A stretch of DNA of 64,000 bases from CAVQBJ01 sp963819075 (lineage in GTDB: Bacteria; Actinomycetota; Thermoleophilia; Solirubrobacterales; Solirubrobacteraceae): positions 434,001 through 498,000 of the forward strand of contig CAWFUP010000004.1 of NCBI GenBank assembly GCA_963819075.1. The letters are read 5' to 3'. Below are positions 7,932-16,564 of this stretch, in pieces. A model generated the notes under the pieces. That model searched no databases. It worked only from the letters and a program-made list of their open reading frames with translations, and was not told where the DNA came from. Numbering within the stretch: the stretch's first letter is position 1; the number at the start of each line of letters is the position of its first letter. A program made the position numbers and the translations under genes.

Positions 7932-9092
7932 ATGACTTGCCCCATCTCATCGATCTCGAGACTCCATCTCGCGCTCGTGGCGAGCGCCGTGGTCGTTGCC
8001 GTGATCTCAGGTTGCGGATCTGCCGGGCACGAAGCGCTCCGCGGGGCGCTGGCGCCGCGCGGGCAGTCCGCGATCGTCACCTGGCTGCCGAACGCCGAGC
8101 CCGCGGCGTGGGATGCGAGCACCGACCGGATCATCGTCAACCGCCGCGGCCGCGACGGCCTGTGGGACGCGTACGCGATCCGCCCGGACGGTCGCGACGC
8201 CGTCTGCATCACCTGCACGGAGCCGTCATTCGCCGGCGTCGGCAGCGCGACCAACCGGGGGGCGAGCGACGTCTCGCCCGACGGTCGCTACGTGCTGCTC
8301 GTCGTCGAGAAGGGCGCGCATCCCGGGCAGATCGGCGGCTGGGAGTCCGAGCCCGGTCGCGGCGTCTACAACGACCTGTGGCTGGCGACGGCTGACGGTG
8401 CGCATGCGTGGCCGCTGACGGACCTTCCGGCGTCGTCCGATCAAGGGGTGATCTGGCCGCGATTCGATCGCACCGGCTCGCAGATCGTGTGGTCGCAGCT
8501 GTACGCGCCGGCGGATCTCGGCCACCCGCTGGGGCAGTGGGCACTGAAGACCGCGCGTCTGCAGTGGCGCGCCGGCGTGCCACAGCTCGACGCCGTCCGG
8601 ACCTACGATCCCGAGGCCGGACGCTTCTTCGAGCCCTACGGATTCTCGCCGGATGACCAGCGCATCCTGTTCGCGAGCGACGTAACGGTGCCGAGCCGGT
8701 TTCTCTCGCCGAGCGCGTTCAACGCGCAGATATGGACGATCGACGCCGCGCATCTCGACGATCTGACGCGGATCACCCCGCCTGAGCCCCTCGGCGGGCC
8801 GTTCTCCGACTACGACGAGTTCGCCTACTACATCCCGGGGAGCAACCGGATTCTGTTCGCGAGCACCGTCGACGCCGCCGCGCACGGGATGGACTACTGG
8901 TCGGTCGCGCCCGACGGCGGCGACGCGAGGCGGCTGACCTACATGAACGAGCCAGACAGCGCCCAGTACGAGGGCTATTCGCAGGGCGGAGGGATCGCGT
9001 TCGATCCCCGCGATCCGCATCGATTCGTGGCTGGCGTATCGCACAGCCTGCTCGGCAGGAACATGCAGGCGATGTTCGTGACGATCGGCTGA
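7932..9092 (+). CDS. PD40/TolB-like beta-propeller lipoprotein
   Basis: 386 residues. The signal peptide ends in a lipobox (VISGC). The rest is a beta-propeller of WD40-like/PD40 repeats. Blade marks include DVSPDGRYVLL, RFDRTGSQIVWSQ, GFSPDDQRILFAS and SVAPDGGDARRLTYM. Such proteins resemble the TolB C-terminal propeller and are often solute- or protein-binding surface proteins; there is no enzyme motif. ATG 7905 is an alternative start nine codons upstream, but it overlaps the inverted repeat and probably lies before the transcription start, so I prefer 7932. It converges with the monooxygenase gene only 17 nt after its stop. Confidence 0.82.
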   Translation: MTCPISSISRLHLALVASAVVVAVISGCGSAGHEALRGALAPRGQSAIVTWLPNAEPAAWDASTDRIIVNRRGRDGLWDAYAIRPDGRDAVCITCTEPSFAGVGSATNRGASDVSPDGRYVLLVVEKGAHPGQIGGWESEPGRGVYNDLWLATADGAHAWPLTDLPASSDQGVIWPRFDRTGSQIVWSQLYAPADLGHPLGQWALKTARLQWRAGVPQLDAVRTYDPEAGRFFEPYGFSPDDQRILFASDVTVPSRFLSPSAFNAQIWTIDAAHLDDLTRITPPEPLGGPFSDYDEFAYYIPGSNRILFASTVDAAAHGMDYWSVAPDGGDARRLTYMNEPDSAQYEGYSQGGGIAFDPRDPHRFVAGVSHSLLGRNMQAMFVTIG

Positions 9093-9109
9093 GCCCGCGC
9101 TCGGCCGTC

Positions 9110-10624
9110 TCAGCGTGCCGGCAGCGTCGCCCCCGCGCCGGCCACTGCGCCGTCGCGCGCGACGACACCCGGTGGACCGTGCTCGAAGTCTCGCGGGTCG
9201 AAGTGAGCGGTGCGATGGCCGTACTCGACGTGAGAGCCGACCCACACCTGGGTGACCTTGCCGCTGTCGGTCGTGTACCACCCCGGGCAGCCGGCCGCGA
9301 ACACGGTGTCGGCCATGCGACGCTGCAGCTCGCGGTTGAACGTCTCGTGCACGTCGCGACGCACGTCGATCCACCCGCCTACGCGGCCGATGTGCTCGAT
9401 CGCCTGGCGCATGTAGCCGGCCTGGCGTTCGAGCAGGTAGACGATCGTGTTGGTGAGCGAGTTCGTGTTCGGCCCGTAGCTCATGAGCAGGTTCGGAAAG
9501 CCCGGCGCGACGAGCCCGAGATAGGCCTCTGGACCGTCGGCCCAGGCCTGGCGGATGTCGAGGCCGTCGCGCCCGCGAATCTCGATCGGCGCGAGGTACT
9601 CGGTCGCCGTGAAGCCGGTACACCAGATCACCACGTCGGCCTCGACTGTCACGCCGTCGTCCCCCACGAGGCCTTCGGTGGTGAGGCCGACGACCCCGGC
9701 GCGGCGCAGGCTCACGTCCGCGCGCGCGATCGTCGGATACCAGTCGTTGGACAGCAGGATGCGGTTGCAGCCGAGCGGGTAGTCGGGCGTGGCCGCCGCG
9801 ATCTTCTGCGGGTCGCGCACGATCCGCCGCACGTTGCGACGCAAACGCGCCTCCAGGATCCGACGCCCCGGGTCGAACGCCCGCTTGACGAGCGGATAGC
9901 GCGTCTCGTACCACAGCCACATCGCGTTGTGGTACGCGCGCTGCAGTCCCGGCACGTGGCGCATGAACGACTTCTCCACGCGCGACGGCACGTAGTCGTG
10001 CTTGGCCAGCAGCCATGACGGTGTCCGCTGCACGACAGTGAGGTGCCCGACCTGGTCGGCGATCGCCGGCACCACCTGGATCGCGCTCGCGCCGCCGCCG
10101 ACGACGGCGACGCGCTTGCCGCGCAGGTCGACGTCGTGATCCCACTCGGCCGAGTGAAACTGCGCGCCCGCGAATCCGTCAGCCCCGGGGAGCGCCGGGA
10201 TGCGCGGGCGGCTCAGCTGCCCCGTGGCGCAGATGAGCACGTCGGCCTGGTGAACCTCGCCGGCCGTCGTCTCGACGGTCCAACGCGCCGTCTGCTCGTC
10301 GAACGCCGCCCGCGCCACCTCGCGGCCGAAGCGGACGCTCGAGAGGACGCCGAACGTCTCGGCGACCTCCTCGAGGTAGTCGCAGATCTCCGCCTGCGTG
10401 CCAAAGCGTCGCGACCAGTCGGGCTTCAGCGCGTAGGAGAACTGGTAGATGATGCTCGGCACGTCGCACGCGGCCCCCGGGTAGCTGTTGGCCCGCCAGA
10501 CGCCGCCGACGTGGTCGGCGCGCTCGAGGACGGTGAAGCTGTCGATGCCGTGCCGCTTGAGCTCGACGGCCGCGGCCAGGCCACCGAACCCGGCGCCGAT
10601 GATCACGATCTTGGGCGTGCCCAC
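9110..10624 (-). CDS. Flavin-containing monooxygenase, Baeyer-Villiger type
   Basis: 504 residues, soluble. An N-terminal FAD-binding GxGxxG (GAGFGG, residues 10-15) is followed by the Baeyer-Villiger fingerprint FAGAQFHSAEWD and then the NADPH-binding GGGASA. WCTGF and PNLLMSYGPN are further family marks. It should insert oxygen into ketones, or oxidise sulphur or nitrogen, using NADPH and O2. The frame extends upstream into the DUF326 gene, but GTG 10624 is the likely start: TATCGT at 10637-10632 is a -10 box placed for a leaderless transcript beginning at that GTG. The substrate is unknown. Confidence 0.9.
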   Translation of the reverse strand: MGTPKIVIIGAGFGGLAAAVELKRHGIDSFTVLERADHVGGVWRANSYPGAACDVPSIIYQFSYALKPDWSRRFGTQAEICDYLEEVAETFGVLSSVRFGREVARAAFDEQTARWTVETTAGEVHQADVLICATGQLSRPRIPALPGADGFAGAQFHSAEWDHDVDLRGKRVAVVGGGASAIQVVPAIADQVGHLTVVQRTPSWLLAKHDYVPSRVEKSFMRHVPGLQRAYHNAMWLWYETRYPLVKRAFDPGRRILEARLRRNVRRIVRDPQKIAAATPDYPLGCNRILLSNDWYPTIARADVSLRRAGVVGLTTEGLVGDDGVTVEADVVIWCTGFTATEYLAPIEIRGRDGLDIRQAWADGPEAYLGLVAPGFPNLLMSYGPNTNSLTNTIVYLLERQAGYMRQAIEHIGRVGGWIDVRRDVHETFNRELQRRMADTVFAAGCPGWYTTDSGKVTQVWVGSHVEYGHRTAHFDPRDFEHGPPGVVARDGAVAGAGATLPAR

Positions 10625-10631
10625 GGGCGAG

Positions 10632-10637
10632 ACGATA
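10632..10637 (-). promoter_or_regulatory. -10 box, monooxygenase gene
   Basis: TATCGT on the minus strand, 7 nt before GTG 10624. This predicts a leaderless mRNA and decides the start. Confidence 0.5.
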
Positions 10638-10658
10638 GGGCGTGGGGGTCGCGCCCTA
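10636..10658 (-). terminator. Hairpin overlapping the DUF326 stop
   Basis: TAGGGCG and CGCCCTA arms with a 9-nt loop; the upstream arm contains the DUF326 stop codon. It may end transcription of the DUF326 gene before the monooxygenase promoter. Confidence 0.4.
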
Positions 10659-11090
10659 CCCACCGGCGAGGCGATGGACCTCGGCGAAGACCTCCGCGTC
10701 GAGCAGGGCGCTGCACGCCGCCACGCACGCGCGACAAACCTTCTCGCAGATGGCGCAATGGCGATGATGCTGGGCATGGCGCCCGCACTCCCCCGCGCTG
10801 GCGGTGCAGGCGCGCACGCAGGACTGCACGAGGGGGTGTACGACGACGTTATCCCAGTGGGCCGGCCGTGACAGGAGCCGCGCCGTCAGGCCGCAGATGT
10901 CCGCACAATTGAGGCACAGCGCGACACACGTCGATAGCTGATCGACGTCGTGCGCGGCGAGATCCGCGTCGACGCAGGCGGTGCATGCCTGCATGCAGCT
11001 GAGGCAGGCGTCGATGGCCGCCGCGATCTCGTCGGCGCTGAGCGGGACGCCGGTCGGCGAGGCGGCGAGCATCTCTCGGGCGTCCGTCAC
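10656..11090 (-). CDS. Four-helix bundle copper-binding protein (DUF326)
   Basis: 144 residues, rich in cysteine at helix-spaced positions (CLSCMQACTACVD, CVALCLNCADICG, CVRACTASAGECG, CAICEKVCRACVAAC) and with several histidines near HAQHHRHC. This is the DUF326/copper-storage (Csp-like) pattern, in which cysteines line the core of a four-helix bundle and bind Cu(I). There is no signal peptide, so a cytosolic copper or metal buffer is likely. GTG 11090 has a good upstream GAGGGGG ribosome-binding site. A copper uptake set (CopCD, YcnI) lies about 12 kb away. Confidence 0.88.
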   Translation of the reverse strand: MTDAREMLAASPTGVPLSADEIAAAIDACLSCMQACTACVDADLAAHDVDQLSTCVALCLNCADICGLTARLLSRPAHWDNVVVHPLVQSCVRACTASAGECGRHAQHHRHCAICEKVCRACVAACSALLDAEVFAEVHRLAGG

Positions 11091-11369
11091 GCGTCCCCCT
11101 CACAGCTCGCGGTGTCGGCGCGGAAGAACGCCGCCGGGTACGTCCACCCGCCCTTGCTCGAGCCCGCCGACGGTACCGCATCGAACTTCACGTGGAGCGG
11201 GCCAGAGGCCACGCGCCAAGTCTACGCTTCAGCTGGCGCAGCCATTGCCGACCACGCCGACGGATGTGCTGCCGCGGACGAGCTTCACCGTCCGACGGAC
11301 TCCCCCTCGAGCGAAGCGAGCGACGACGCCGTCATCCGCTTCGGGTGATGTACCCCGATGTCCGAGTCG
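11091..11369. other. Intergenic region without supported gene
   Basis: Upstream region of the DUF326 gene (minus) and of the GH15 remnant (plus). Frames here are short and have no family resemblance. The only signal seen is the GAGGGGG ribosome-binding site of DUF326. Confidence 0.5.
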
Positions 11370-11375
11370 TAGGCT
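11370..11375 (+). promoter_or_regulatory. -10 box before GH15 remnant
   Basis: TAGGCT, 10 nt before ATG 11386. It looks intact although the gene behind it is truncated, so it may now drive the MFS gene. Confidence 0.4.
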
Positions 11376-11385
11376 CGCGCTGGCG

Positions 11386-11559
11386 ATGGGAGAGGCAGCC
11401 CTCGAACGTATGCGGATCGAAGACTACGGTCTGATCGGCGACCGGCAGTCGGCTGATCTGGTCGGTCGCGACGGGACGGTCGACTGGCTGTGCCTGCCGC
11501 GGTTTGACTCCGCGCCGGATCGTCGGCCGACATCGGCAGCAGCCACGGTCGGTGGCTGA
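11386..11559 (+). pseudogene. Truncated GH15 (glucoamylase/trehalase-like) N-terminus
   Basis: About 45 codons match the conserved start of GH15 family proteins: MRIEDYGLIGD, then SADLVGRDGTVDWLCLPRFD (residues 9-47 from ATG 11386). Intact members run to about 600 residues. Here the match stops after RFDSAPD at about 11522, and the frame ends at TGA 11559 after unrelated codons. The remnant keeps a -10 box and a start codon, and its end overlaps the probable start of the MFS gene. A deletion that fused an old GH15 gene to the MFS region would explain this. Confidence 0.75.
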
Positions 11560-13014
11560 GAGACCACGCACGAGCACGCGGCAGGCAGCAGCCGAGCACT
11601 CGGCCGTCTCGCCGCGGCGGATGCTGCTCCCGCTCGCACTGACCCAATTCATAGCCAGCTTCGCCGGCTCGAACATGAACGTCGCGATCACCAGCATCAG
11701 CAAGGACCTCGACACGACCGTGCACGGCGTGCAGACCGCCATCACGCTGTTCCTGCTGTGTATGGCGGCGCTGATGATCCCCGGAAGCAAGCTCACCGAC
11801 CGCTGGGGCCGCAAACGCTGCCTGATCGGAGGCCTGAGTCTCTATGGCACCGGAGCCGTGATCGCCGCGCTCGCCCCCGGCCTCGGTGTCCTGATCCTGG
11901 GGTACTCGGCCTTCGAAGGCGTGGGCTCGGCGCTGATGATCCCGCCGATCTACATCCTCGCGACGCTCGAATTCAGCGACCTGCAGTCACGCGCCCGGCG
12001 TTCGGCGTGATCAGCGGGATGGGCGGGATCGGCGCCGCCGCCGGGCCACTGATCGGCGGGCTGATCACCACGGCGATCAGCTGGCGAGCCTCCTTCCTGC
12101 TCCAGGCTCTCGTCGTCGCGACGATCATCGTCCTCAGTCTGCGGCTCACCGATCCCCTCGCACCGGACCCGACGCGTCCGTTCGACAGCGCCGGAGCCGT
12201 GCTGTCCGCGGCCGGCATGTTCTTCGTCGTCATCGGAATCCTTCAGCTCGGCACCAACAACGCGCTCATGGCCGCGTTCCTCGCCGTCGGGGCCGGGCTG
12301 CTGCTCTGGTTCTACCTGCACATCCGCTCCAGCGAGCGAGCGGGCGAGGAGCCGTTGCTGTCCACCAGCCTGTTTCGCAATCGCACCTCCAACCTCGGGC
12401 TCGTCACGCAGAACATCCAGTGGCTACTGCTGATGGGGATCACCTTCACGGTCTCGGTGTTCCTGCAGACCGTCCGTGGTTTCAACGCGATTAAGACCGG
12501 CGTCATCTTCACCGCGGCAACGGCCGGCATCCTGATCTCGTCCCTGGCCGCGGAACGACTCGCGCAGCGGCACGCCCAGAGAACCTTGATCCGGACCGGC
12601 TTCATCGTGACGATCGCCGGCGTCGGGCTGCTGCTCGCACTCGTCAAGCAGTCGTCGCACGTCCTCGCCTTCACGCCCGGGCTGCTGCTGATCGGCCTGG
12701 GCATCGGGGTCATGCTGACCCCCTCGGTGAACATCGTGCAGTCCAGCTTCTCCGAGCACAGGCAAGGTGAGATCTCGGGCCTGTCGCGCAGCGTCTCCAA
12801 CCTCGGCTCGTCGCTCGGGACGGCGGTCGCCGGCACCATCCTGGTGTCCGATCTTGTCTCGGGAAACCGGTCCTACGTGCTGGCGATGGCCGTCCTCGCC
12901 GGCCTGGCGCTCGTCGGTCTGGGGGCCGCTCTCCTCCTCCCGCCCAACCCCGAGCCACAACCGGGTGGCGCGACCGAGCGCACCGTCCCCAACGCGATCG
13001 TCACGGACGCGTGA
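11552..13014 (+). pseudogene. MFS drug exporter (DHA2/EmrB-like), frameshifted
   Basis: A 14-helix major facilitator of the DHA2 drug:H+ antiporter type, about 487 residues if the frame is repaired. The first part (to about 11990) has helix 1 (LPLALTQFIASFAGSNMNVA), the motif-A loop DRWGRKR and helices up to IPPIYILATLEF. The second part, in another frame, resumes with AFGVISGMGGIGAAAGPLIG (motif C) and runs to 13014. The frames join near 11991-12000, where CGGCG reads as if one G were missing (CGGGCG expected). GTG 11552 is the likely start, with ATG 11621 as alternative. Both halves keep good composition and conserved motifs, so a recent single-base deletion or a consensus error is more likely than an old pseudogene. 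Confidence 0.8.
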
Positions 13015-13029
13015 GTCGGCGAACGGGCG

Positions 13030-14754
13030 ATGCGGGTGTCGCGTTGGCCTCCGGGGGTACAAGTGCTCGCCAGCTACCGAAGATCGTGGCTGCGCCGCGA
13101 TGTCGTCGCCGGCCTGGTGCTGACCACGCTGCTGGTCCCCCAGGGGATGGCCTACGCCGAGCTCGCCGGTCTCCCAGCTATCACGGGCCTGTACACCACG
13201 ATTCTGTGCCTGGTCGGCTACGCGGTCTTCGGCCCTTCGCGGATCCTCGTGCTCGGCCCGGACTCGTCGCTCGGACCGCTGATCGCGGCGACGATCCTGC
13301 CGATCATCGGCTCCGGCGGGAGCCCCGAGCACGCCATCGCTCTGGCTTCGATGCTCGCGCTGCTGGTGGGGGCGATCATGATCGCCGCCGGCGCGGCGAA
13401 GCTCGGGTTCGTCGCCGATCTGCTCTCCAAGCCGACGCAGATCGGATACATGAACGGCCTCGCGTTGACGATCCTCGTCGGGCAACTGCCCAAGCTGTTC
13501 GGGTTCTCGGTCAGCGCCAACGGCCTGATCGACGAGGCGCACGCGTTCGTTCACGGGCTTGCCTCTGGCGAGGCGATCGGCGCAGCGGTGGCCGTCGGCC
13601 TGCTCAGCCTCGGCCTGATCCTGGCGCTCGGGCGCTGGCGGCCACGGATCCCCGGCGTGCTCGTCGCAGTCGTCGCCACCATCGCGGCATCGGCGGCGTT
13701 CGATCTCGCCGGCCACGGCGTTTCGCTGGTCGGAACGCTCCCGAAGGGCTTCCCGCCGCTGACGGTGCCCAGTCCCGTGTCGGATCTTCCGCTGCTGTTC
13801 GCCGGGGCACTGGGGATCGCGCTCGTCGCGCTCACCGACACCATCTCCACCGCTTCCTCTTTCGCCGCGCGCACCGGCCAGGAGGTGGATGGGAGCGGGG
13901 AGATGATCGGCATCGGCGCCGCGAACGTCGCCGCCGGCTTCTTCCAAGGCTTCCCGGTCAGCACGAGCGGCTCGCGCACCGCGGTGGCCGAGCAGTCCGG
14001 CGCCAAGACGCAGGTGACCGGGCTCGTCGGAGCGGCGGCGATCGTCCTCATGCTCGTGCTCGTGCCCGGGCTCTTGAGCGAACTCCCGCAGCCCGCGCTG
14101 GCCGCCGTGGTCATCGCCGCATCGGTGTCGCTGGCCGACGTGCCGGGGACGGTGCGACTGTGGCATCAGCGTCGCGTCGAGTTCCTGCTCTCGATCACTG
14201 CCTTCCTCGGTGTCGCCCTGGTCGGGGTGCTCGCGGGCATCGCGGTCGCGGTGGCGCTGTCGATCCTCAACGTCTTCCGGCGAGCCTGGTGGCCGTACCA
14301 GACAACCCTCGGCCGCGTCCCGGGACTGTCGGGGCATCACGACCGCCAAACGCACCCCGAGGCCGAGCAGCTGCCGGGGCTGGTGATCTTCCGCTTCGAC
14401 GCACCGCTGTTCTTCGCCAACACGCGAACCTTCCGCGACCAGATGCGCCGCCTCGCGGCCGCCGACCCGCGGCCGCAGTGGATCATCATCGCCGCCGAGC
14501 CCATCACCGACGTCGACACCACGGCCGCCGACATGCTTGCCGACCTCGACGAGGAGCTCAACGCCAAGGACACCTCGCTCGTGTTCGCCGAGCTGAAGGA
14601 CCCCGTCCGCGCCAAGCTCGAGCGCTACGAGCTGATCGGCCCACTGGATCCTGACCACTTCTTCCCCACCCTCGACGCCGCCGTGGACGCCTTCCGCCGG
14701 AATACCGGCGTCAACTGGACGGCACCGGCCGAGGCGGGCGCGCCCAAGAGCTGA
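13030..14754 (+). CDS. SulP family anion transporter with STAS domain
   Basis: 574 residues. The N-terminal membrane domain (about 20-415, 10-14 helices) opens with the SulP signature (VPQGMAYAELAGLP, then ITGLYTT). It also contains LVLGPDSSLGPL and the conserved NVAAGFFQGFPVSTSGSRTA loop. A cytosolic STAS domain follows (about 440-560, ending near LKDPVRAKLERYELIG). The family moves sulfate, bicarbonate or dicarboxylates; the substrate cannot be told here. It begins 15 nt after the MFS stop on the same strand. A hairpin follows the gene. Confidence 0.92.
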   Translation: MRVSRWPPGVQVLASYRRSWLRRDVVAGLVLTTLLVPQGMAYAELAGLPAITGLYTTILCLVGYAVFGPSRILVLGPDSSLGPLIAATILPIIGSGGSPEHAIALASMLALLVGAIMIAAGAAKLGFVADLLSKPTQIGYMNGLALTILVGQLPKLFGFSVSANGLIDEAHAFVHGLASGEAIGAAVAVGLLSLGLILALGRWRPRIPGVLVAVVATIAASAAFDLAGHGVSLVGTLPKGFPPLTVPSPVSDLPLLFAGALGIALVALTDTISTASSFAARTGQEVDGSGEMIGIGAANVAAGFFQGFPVSTSGSRTAVAEQSGAKTQVTGLVGAAAIVLMLVLVPGLLSELPQPALAAVVIAASVSLADVPGTVRLWHQRRVEFLLSITAFLGVALVGVLAGIAVAVALSILNVFRRAWWPYQTTLGRVPGLSGHHDRQTHPEAEQLPGLVIFRFDAPLFFANTRTFRDQMRRLAAADPRPQWIIIAAEPITDVDTTAADMLADLDEELNAKDTSLVFAELKDPVRAKLERYELIGPLDPDHFFPTLDAAVDAFRRNTGVNWTAPAEAGAPKS

Positions 14755-14768
14755 CCCCGCTTGCAGCG

Positions 14769-14787
14769 ATCACCCCATCCAGGTGAT
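14769..14787 (+). terminator. Hairpin after SulP gene
   Basis: ATCACC and GGTGAT arms with a 7-nt loop, 15 nt past the SulP stop codon; no T-run. Confidence 0.35.
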
Positions 14788-14903
14788 GACCGCCCGACCA
14801 TCCGCCGCCACAGTGTGTCCACTAGGACCCCGTGCCGGCTCGGCGACGGCTCTACCGTGGCGCGGAGCCCACATCACCGATGACTCGCGAGAAGGAGTGC
14901 TCT

Positions 14904-15416
14904 ATGGCGACGCTCGTTGCGATCGGCTATCCGGACCAAGGCACCGCCGAGGAGGCGCGGCGTACGGTCCAGCAGCTGGAGTCCGAGTTGATCATTCAGG
15001 CCGACCAAGTCGCGGCGATCTCGCGCGATACGGACGGCAAGTATCACGTCCACACCACTCACGGCGGCGCCTCGGCCGCGGGCGGCGCGGTGTGGGGCGG
15101 GTTCTGGGGACTGCTGTTCGGGCTGCTGTTCTTCATCCCGTTCGCCGGCTGGGCGCTCGGCGCCGGCATGGGCGCCCTGTTCGGGCACTTCGGCGAGAAG
15201 ACAATCGACAAGGCCTTCCAGGAGCAGGTCCGCGAATATCTGCAGCCGGGCACGTCGGCCCTGTTCATGGTCATCGAGAAGGCGACCCCGGATAAGGCGA
15301 TCGCGGCGCTCGACCAGTACGGCGGCACGGTCATCAAGACTTCGCTGTCCGACGAGGACACCCGCAAGCTGCAGGAAGCACTGCAGCCGCCCGAGACCGT
15401 CGGAACCGCCTCCTAA
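14904..15416 (+). CDS. DUF1269 family protein
   Basis: 170 residues. The layout is N-terminal alpha/beta (MATLVAIGYPDQGTAEEA, VQQLESELIIQADQVAAISR), a glycine-rich hydrophobic hairpin (about 52-90, GGAVWGGFWGLLFGLLFFIPF, then GWALGAGMGALFG) and a C-terminal alpha/beta half with TSALFMVIEKATPDKAI. This is the DUF1269/SHOCT-like membrane-associated family, often stress-linked in actinobacteria; its biochemical role is unknown. GAAGGAG at 14891-14897 is a well-placed ribosome-binding site and fixes the start. Confidence 0.88.
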   Translation: MATLVAIGYPDQGTAEEARRTVQQLESELIIQADQVAAISRDTDGKYHVHTTHGGASAAGGAVWGGFWGLLFGLLFFIPFAGWALGAGMGALFGHFGEKTIDKAFQEQVREYLQPGTSALFMVIEKATPDKAIAALDQYGGTVIKTSLSDEDTRKLQEALQPPETVGTAS

Positions 15417-15491
15417 CGGCCCGCTGCCGGGCGCGCCCGCTGGCCGGGCCGGGCCGCGCCGCTCCCGCCGGAGGAATCCGAGACGAGGAGC

Positions 15492-15510
15492 GGTGCCGCG
15501 GCCCGGCACC
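15492..15510. terminator. Bidirectional hairpin between convergent genes
   Basis: GGTGCCG and CGGCACC arms around a 5-nt loop in the 100-nt gap between the DUF1269 gene (plus) and the DUF7144 gene (minus). Confidence 0.45.
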
Positions 15511-15516
15511 AGCCGA

Positions 15517-15978
15517 TCAGGCGGTCGCGGGGCGACCGCCGTAGGCCACGAGGCCGTAGATGATCAGCAGGTCCATCGTGAACACCGCCAGCGACAGGAA
15601 CGGGTAGCTCGGAAGGAAGATCAGCTGAGCCACCGCGTTGAGTGATGCGACGGCAACGCCAAGCCAGCGAGCCCATCCAGCCCGAGCCCAGATCCCGAGC
15701 GCGGCGCAGAACTGCACGACACCGAGGAGCATCACCACCCAGCCCCAGGTGTTCAGGTCGCCGAACACGTAGTTCGCGTTGGCGACGTAGAAATGGGCAT
15801 TCGAGATGGCGGCGATGCCATAGATGAAGTTGATCGTGCCCGCGACCATGATCATGATCCCGGCGAACATCACCCACCCGTAGCCGCGATCCTCCTCGAC
15901 GTACGCGCCGTCGGACCGGGCTGCGGTCGAGCGAACAGTCGGCGGTTCGCCGACGCTGGTGCGCTGTGAAGTAGCCAC
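15517..15978 (-). CDS. Four-helix membrane protein (DUF7144-like)
   Basis: 153 residues. A polar N-terminus is followed by four membrane helices: FAGIMIMVAGTINFIYGIAA, WGWVVMLLGVVQFCAALGIW, WLGVAVASLNAVAQLIFL and FLSLAVFTMDLLIIYGLVAY. It resembles the actinobacterial DUF7144 membrane proteins; function unknown. An open extension upstream reaches an alternative start at 16122, but GTG 15978 has a GGGAGG ribosome-binding site 7 nt away, which decides it. Confidence 0.82.
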   Translation of the reverse strand: MATSQRTSVGEPPTVRSTAARSDGAYVEEDRGYGWVMFAGIMIMVAGTINFIYGIAAISNAHFYVANANYVFGDLNTWGWVVMLLGVVQFCAALGIWARAGWARWLGVAVASLNAVAQLIFLPSYPFLSLAVFTMDLLIIYGLVAYGGRPATA

Positions 15979-16145
15979 GAGAAAGCCTCCCTTGATCGAG
16001 ACTAATTGACCGTCTGGCGGCGCTCCCGCTGCAGACGCCGTCAGAGCGCAATCCTCGTCGATCCACGTCGAGCCGCAACCGCACAACTCCGTAGCGGGCC
16101 AGGGGAAAACCCTGACCAGCAACGCACCCGACGCCGACGGCGACG

Positions 16146-16170
16146 CGCCGCGGCGCCGGGGGCCGCGGCG
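16146..16170 (-). terminator. Hairpin downstream of tRNA-Arg
   Basis: CGCCGCGG and CCGCGGCG arms, 9-nt loop, starting 22 nt past the tRNA 3' end. Probable terminator without T-run. Confidence 0.45.
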
Positions 16171-16192
16171 GACTGAGTTACAGCGATTTCAG

Positions 16193-16266
16193 CGCCCCCG
16201 GCAGGACTCGAACCTGCGACCCTCGGATTAGAAATCCGACGCTCTATCCAGCTGAGCTACGGGGGC
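16193..16266 (-). tRNA. tRNA-Arg(TCT)
   Basis: 74 nt on the minus strand. The acceptor stem GCCCCCG pairs with CGGGGGC, with discriminator G. The D arm contains AGCTCAGCTGGATAGAGC. The anticodon stem/loop is TCGGATTTCTAATCCGA with anticodon TCT, and the T arm contains GGTTCGAGTCC. CCA is not encoded. It reads AGA codons, which are rare in this GC-rich genome. Confidence 0.96.
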
Positions 16267-16564
16267 CAAGCCACGCTGCGGGCGCGCGAGCACGCGTGCC
16301 CGCGCACGCGGACACCACGCATCATGCCGACCGCAGCCCCCGAACGGGAATCGCGACAATCCTGTATCGGCGGCCGATCCGGTCGCCGGCCGGCCAAGGG
16401 CCTTGCGCCGAGGCCCCTGCGTGCCGATAGATCGTAACGTCGCGAACCGCCGAGCGAGTAGGCTGCGCTCGAGCGGAAGCCGGGCGGAGGTACCGCCGGG
16501 CGGCCGCGCGCCGCGCAAGCCCCCTTAAGATCCCTTGAGCGAGAACAGGTAAACCCTTCTGACG
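16267..16564. other. Intergenic region upstream of the DsbA-like gene
   Basis: No coding frame with family resemblance is seen. TAAGAT at 16526-16531 is a possible -10 box for the DsbA-like gene, with a leader of about 27 nt. Confidence 0.4.

Noticed and set aside
9088..9114. GCTGAG/CTCAGC inverted repeat as terminator between convergent genes
   Set aside because: The symmetry comes mostly from the two opposing stop codons, and the stem is only 6 pairs.
12424..14658. Minus-strand frame of 744 codons opposite the MFS and SulP genes
   Set aside because: Asp/Arg/His-rich shadow composition; the plus-strand genes have helices and family motifs.
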